Of a stretch of 6,325 nucleotides of DNA, positions 5,291 to 6,325 are shown one piece after another. The notes under the pieces are model-generated. The model had not been told where the DNA came from. It worked only from the letters and a program-made list of their open reading frames with translations, and made no database searches. Each line of letters opens with the position of its first letter. Within the stretch, counting starts at the first letter, position 1. A program made the translations under genes and the position numbers. The stretch comes from an uncultured Dehalococcoidia bacterium (GTDB taxonomy: Bacteria > Chloroflexota > Dehalococcoidia > Dehalococcoidales > UBA3254), in contig CAITCX010000079.1 of NCBI GenBank assembly GCA_903890885.1, positions 1 through 6,325 of the forward strand, in the 5' to 3' direction.

Positions 5291-5797
5291 TTAACTGCGA
5301 GTATTTAAACTATTGGCGGGTGCCTGGACGCTCTGTCCCAACTGGCAGCACCGGTGACCGGGCTTGACACAGGCTTTAGCTTCAAAAGGATGAGCGCACC
5401 GGATATCCGGCACATGGCAGGTCGGGCAAGCCTGCGGCAATTCGTTTTGTTCCGCCTTAAAGGCGATGTCCCACTCGTGCCCGTTGATACATTTGAAGTG
5501 GCAGGCGGGAATTTCAAAATTGCCTCCATCGATCCTGATGGCTTTGCCGCTGAAAAGGGCTTCAGCAATCTTTTGATGACCTGAGTTTAAAATCCGGTGA
5601 AAAGTAGGCCGCGAAATATTCATCATTTTCGCGCTTTCCTCTTGCTCCAACCCTTCCAGGTCTTTAAGACGGATGGCTTCTACCTCTTCTATAGAGAGAC
5701 AGACTTCCTCTACATCCCGCATCAGAATACCGGCAGGTTTGAAATATTTCACTTCCGGTAAAAAATTAACCCGGCGGCATTTAACAGGTCTCGGCAT
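5291..5797 (-). CDS. DUF134 (UPF0251) helix-turn-helix protein with Cys-rich C-terminal extension
   Basis: Residues 1-95 of this 168-residue protein match DUF134: MPRPVKCRRVNFLPEV, then YFKPAGI, LSIEEVEAIRLKDLEGLEQEESA, and a sigma-70 region 4-like helix-turn-helix around MMNISRPTFHRILNSGHQKIAEAL (58-81), followed by GKAIRIDGGNFEIP. The family is taken to bind DNA but its targets are not known. The remaining part (96-168) has Cys99, Cys103, His107, Cys124, Cys127, Cys134, Cys143, Cys150 and Cys151. The 103-127 part looks like a zinc ribbon, and the rest could bind another metal or cluster. The last 15 residues look disordered. AGGA (complement of 5807-5810) sits 9 bases before the ATG. As first gene of the Mrp operon, next to a palindromic operator, it may be the operon's own regulator; this is inference. 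Confidence 0.92.
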   Translation of the reverse strand: MPRPVKCRRVNFLPEVKYFKPAGILMRDVEEVCLSIEEVEAIRLKDLEGLEQEESAKMMNISRPTFHRILNSGHQKIAEALFSGKAIRIDGGNFEIPACHFKCINGHEWDIAFKAEQNELPQACPTCHVPDIRCAHPFEAKACVKPGHRCCQLGQSVQAPANSLNTRS

Positions 5798-5817
5798 ATA
5801 CCATTATCCTGATTTTT

Positions 5818-5847
5818 ATTATGGACATTTGTTCATAACTATGTTAA
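5818..5847 (-). promoter_or_regulatory. Promoter of the DUF134/NifX-like/Mrp operon
   Basis: On the minus strand TTAACA (complement of 5842-5847, five of six matches to the -35 consensus) is followed after 18 bases by CATAAT (complement of 5818-5823, five of six). Transcription would start near 5811, leaving a leader of about 14 bases with the AGGA ribosome binding site near its start. The 20-bp palindrome at 5819-5838 covers the spacer and most of the -10. Confidence 0.5.
5819..5838. promoter_or_regulatory. ArsR/SmtB-style palindromic operator between the divergent genes
   Basis: TTATGGACATTTGTTCATAA is a 20-bp inverted repeat, symmetric except for one base pair per arm (5824 against 5833). 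On the minus strand the core reads TGAACA-AA-TGTCCA, close to the TGAACA-N2-TGTTCA core of ArsR/SmtB metalloregulator sites. It overlaps the -10 of the minus-strand operon promoter and also lies upstream of the divergent membrane Fe-S gene, so one repressor could control both. No ArsR gene is in the window. Confidence 0.5.
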
Positions 5848-5856
5848 CATGTTTAC
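5841..5856. promoter_or_regulatory. Second palindrome in the divergent control region
   Basis: Two overlapping symmetries are present: a perfect ATGTTAACAT (5841-5850) and GTTAACA/TGTTTAC (5843-5856) with one mismatched pair. They cover the -35 of the minus-strand promoter. The centre of the second is 21 bp from the centre of the 5819-5838 palindrome, two helical turns, so the two could be bound on the same face. AT-rich chance symmetry is possible for the shorter one. Confidence 0.3.
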
Positions 5857-5933
5857 TAACTCACGGTCAAACCGAAGATTCAGAACAGGGGAAACCGGTG
5901 ATAGTTGCCGAGAGATAAAAGGAGATGAAAGCC

Positions 5934-6325
5934 ATGCAAAAAAAGAAGGGAAAGCTGGAGCCGGTAGCTCCGGGAGCCGGCAAATTCTGGGACATCCAGC
6001 ACTTCAGGTACCTGTCACAACTGTGCATCGTTATCTTTATTGCGGTCTTATTTATTGTCAAGCAAATAATTGGAGAAACCAACAGTGCTTCGCCGGAGGC
6101 TTTCTGTCCCCTGGGAGGCTTCGAGACCCTTTACTATTCCATAGTCAACGGCGGAAAATTTGTGCAGCATACCCATCTCTCCAATCTGGTGCTCTTTGTC
6201 TCTTTGCTGATCTCGGTGGTGGCGGCCGGGGCCTTTTTCTGCGGATGGATCTGCCCTCTGGGGTCAATCCAGCAGGCTGTTACAGGACTGCGGCGCTGGC
6301 TTCAGAAAAGAATAGGGTTTTTGGA
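5934..6325 (+). CDS. Membrane 4Fe-4S protein of NapH/Fer4_5 type, N-terminal part (runs off window edge)
   Basis: The open frame from 5934 gives 130 residues to the edge. A polar, Lys-rich start (1-25) leads to TM1 (about 28-46), an extracytoplasmic loop with FCPLGGFETLYYSI (57-70), TM2 (about 83-103) and FFCGWICPLGSIQQ (101-114). The CPLGG and CGWICPLG motifs define the Fer4_5 domain of NapH, CcoG and NosR-like proteins, membrane proteins that pass electrons from the quinone pool or ferredoxin to periplasmic or metal-linked reductases. The ferredoxin cysteines expected later lie outside the window. AAAGGAG (5918-5924) is 9 bases before the ATG at 5934. An in-frame ATG at 5925 abuts the GGAG and is unlikely as a start. 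The gene diverges from the DUF134 operon across a palindrome-bearing control region of 136 bases. Family is clear, electron partner unknown. Confidence 0.9.
   Translation, partial: MQKKKGKLEPVAPGAGKFWDIQHFRYLSQLCIVIFIAVLFIVKQIIGETNSASPEAFCPLGGFETLYYSIVNGGKFVQHTHLSNLVLFVSLLISVVAAGAFFCGWICPLGSIQQAVTGLRRWLQKRIGFL

Noticed and set aside
5867..6082. Minus-strand open frame opposite the start of the Fer4_5 gene
   Set aside because: Antisense to a well-supported membrane Fe-S gene with a good ribosome binding site; no recognisable motif.

Overview
The window reads as chromosomal DNA of an anaerobic, low-to-mid GC bacterium, most likely a clostridial Firmicute of the Peptococcaceae/Syntrophomonadaceae type. 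This rests on strong AGGAGG-type ribosome binding sites, a TTG start, a Mrp / NifX-like / DUF134 gene set typical of strict anaerobes, and a membrane 4Fe-4S protein. No phage, IS, CRISPR, tRNA or rRNA sequence is visible. The taxonomic call is inference from style, not from a marker gene.

Left part (1-720, minus strand): a sigma-A-like promoter drives a CoaD-like nucleotidyltransferase, followed 35 bp later by the first 37 codons of a short-chain dehydrogenase that runs off the edge. The promoter position and a GGAG site argue that the CoaD-like protein starts at 668, not at the upstream ATG at 680.

Middle part (720-3735, plus strand): a small secreted protein with a Gly/Met/Asn/Cys-rich tail, a strong hairpin terminator, then an OmpR-type response regulator and a HAMP histidine kinase. 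The two regulator genes are one base apart and look translationally coupled. The kinase's extracytoplasmic loop carries a Met/Gly-rich stretch that resembles the secreted protein's tail. Three TTTCYCM direct repeats with 10-11 bp phasing, including a textbook 7-4-7 pair, lie just upstream of a -10 in front of the secreted gene, as expected for an OmpR/PhoB-family target. Together this suggests a self-contained envelope-sensing circuit, possibly for a soft metal such as copper. The ligand is a guess.

Right part (3751-5797, minus strand): a three-gene operon of a DUF134 helix-turn-helix protein with a Cys-rich tail, a NifX-like FeMo-co-type protein with a His/Cys-rich loop, and a Mrp/NBP35 P-loop ATPase. 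The ATPase has lost the usual mid-protein CxxC but has a CxxCxxxC tail. All three therefore carry extra candidate metal ligands. Divergent from it (5934 to the edge, plus strand) is a membrane protein with CPLG and CGWICPLG motifs (NapH/Fer4_5 type). The intergenic region between them holds a near-perfect 20-bp palindrome of the ArsR/SmtB style over the minus-strand promoter, with a second palindrome about two helical turns away. The likely theme is metal or Fe-S cofactor handling under metal- or redox-responsive control.
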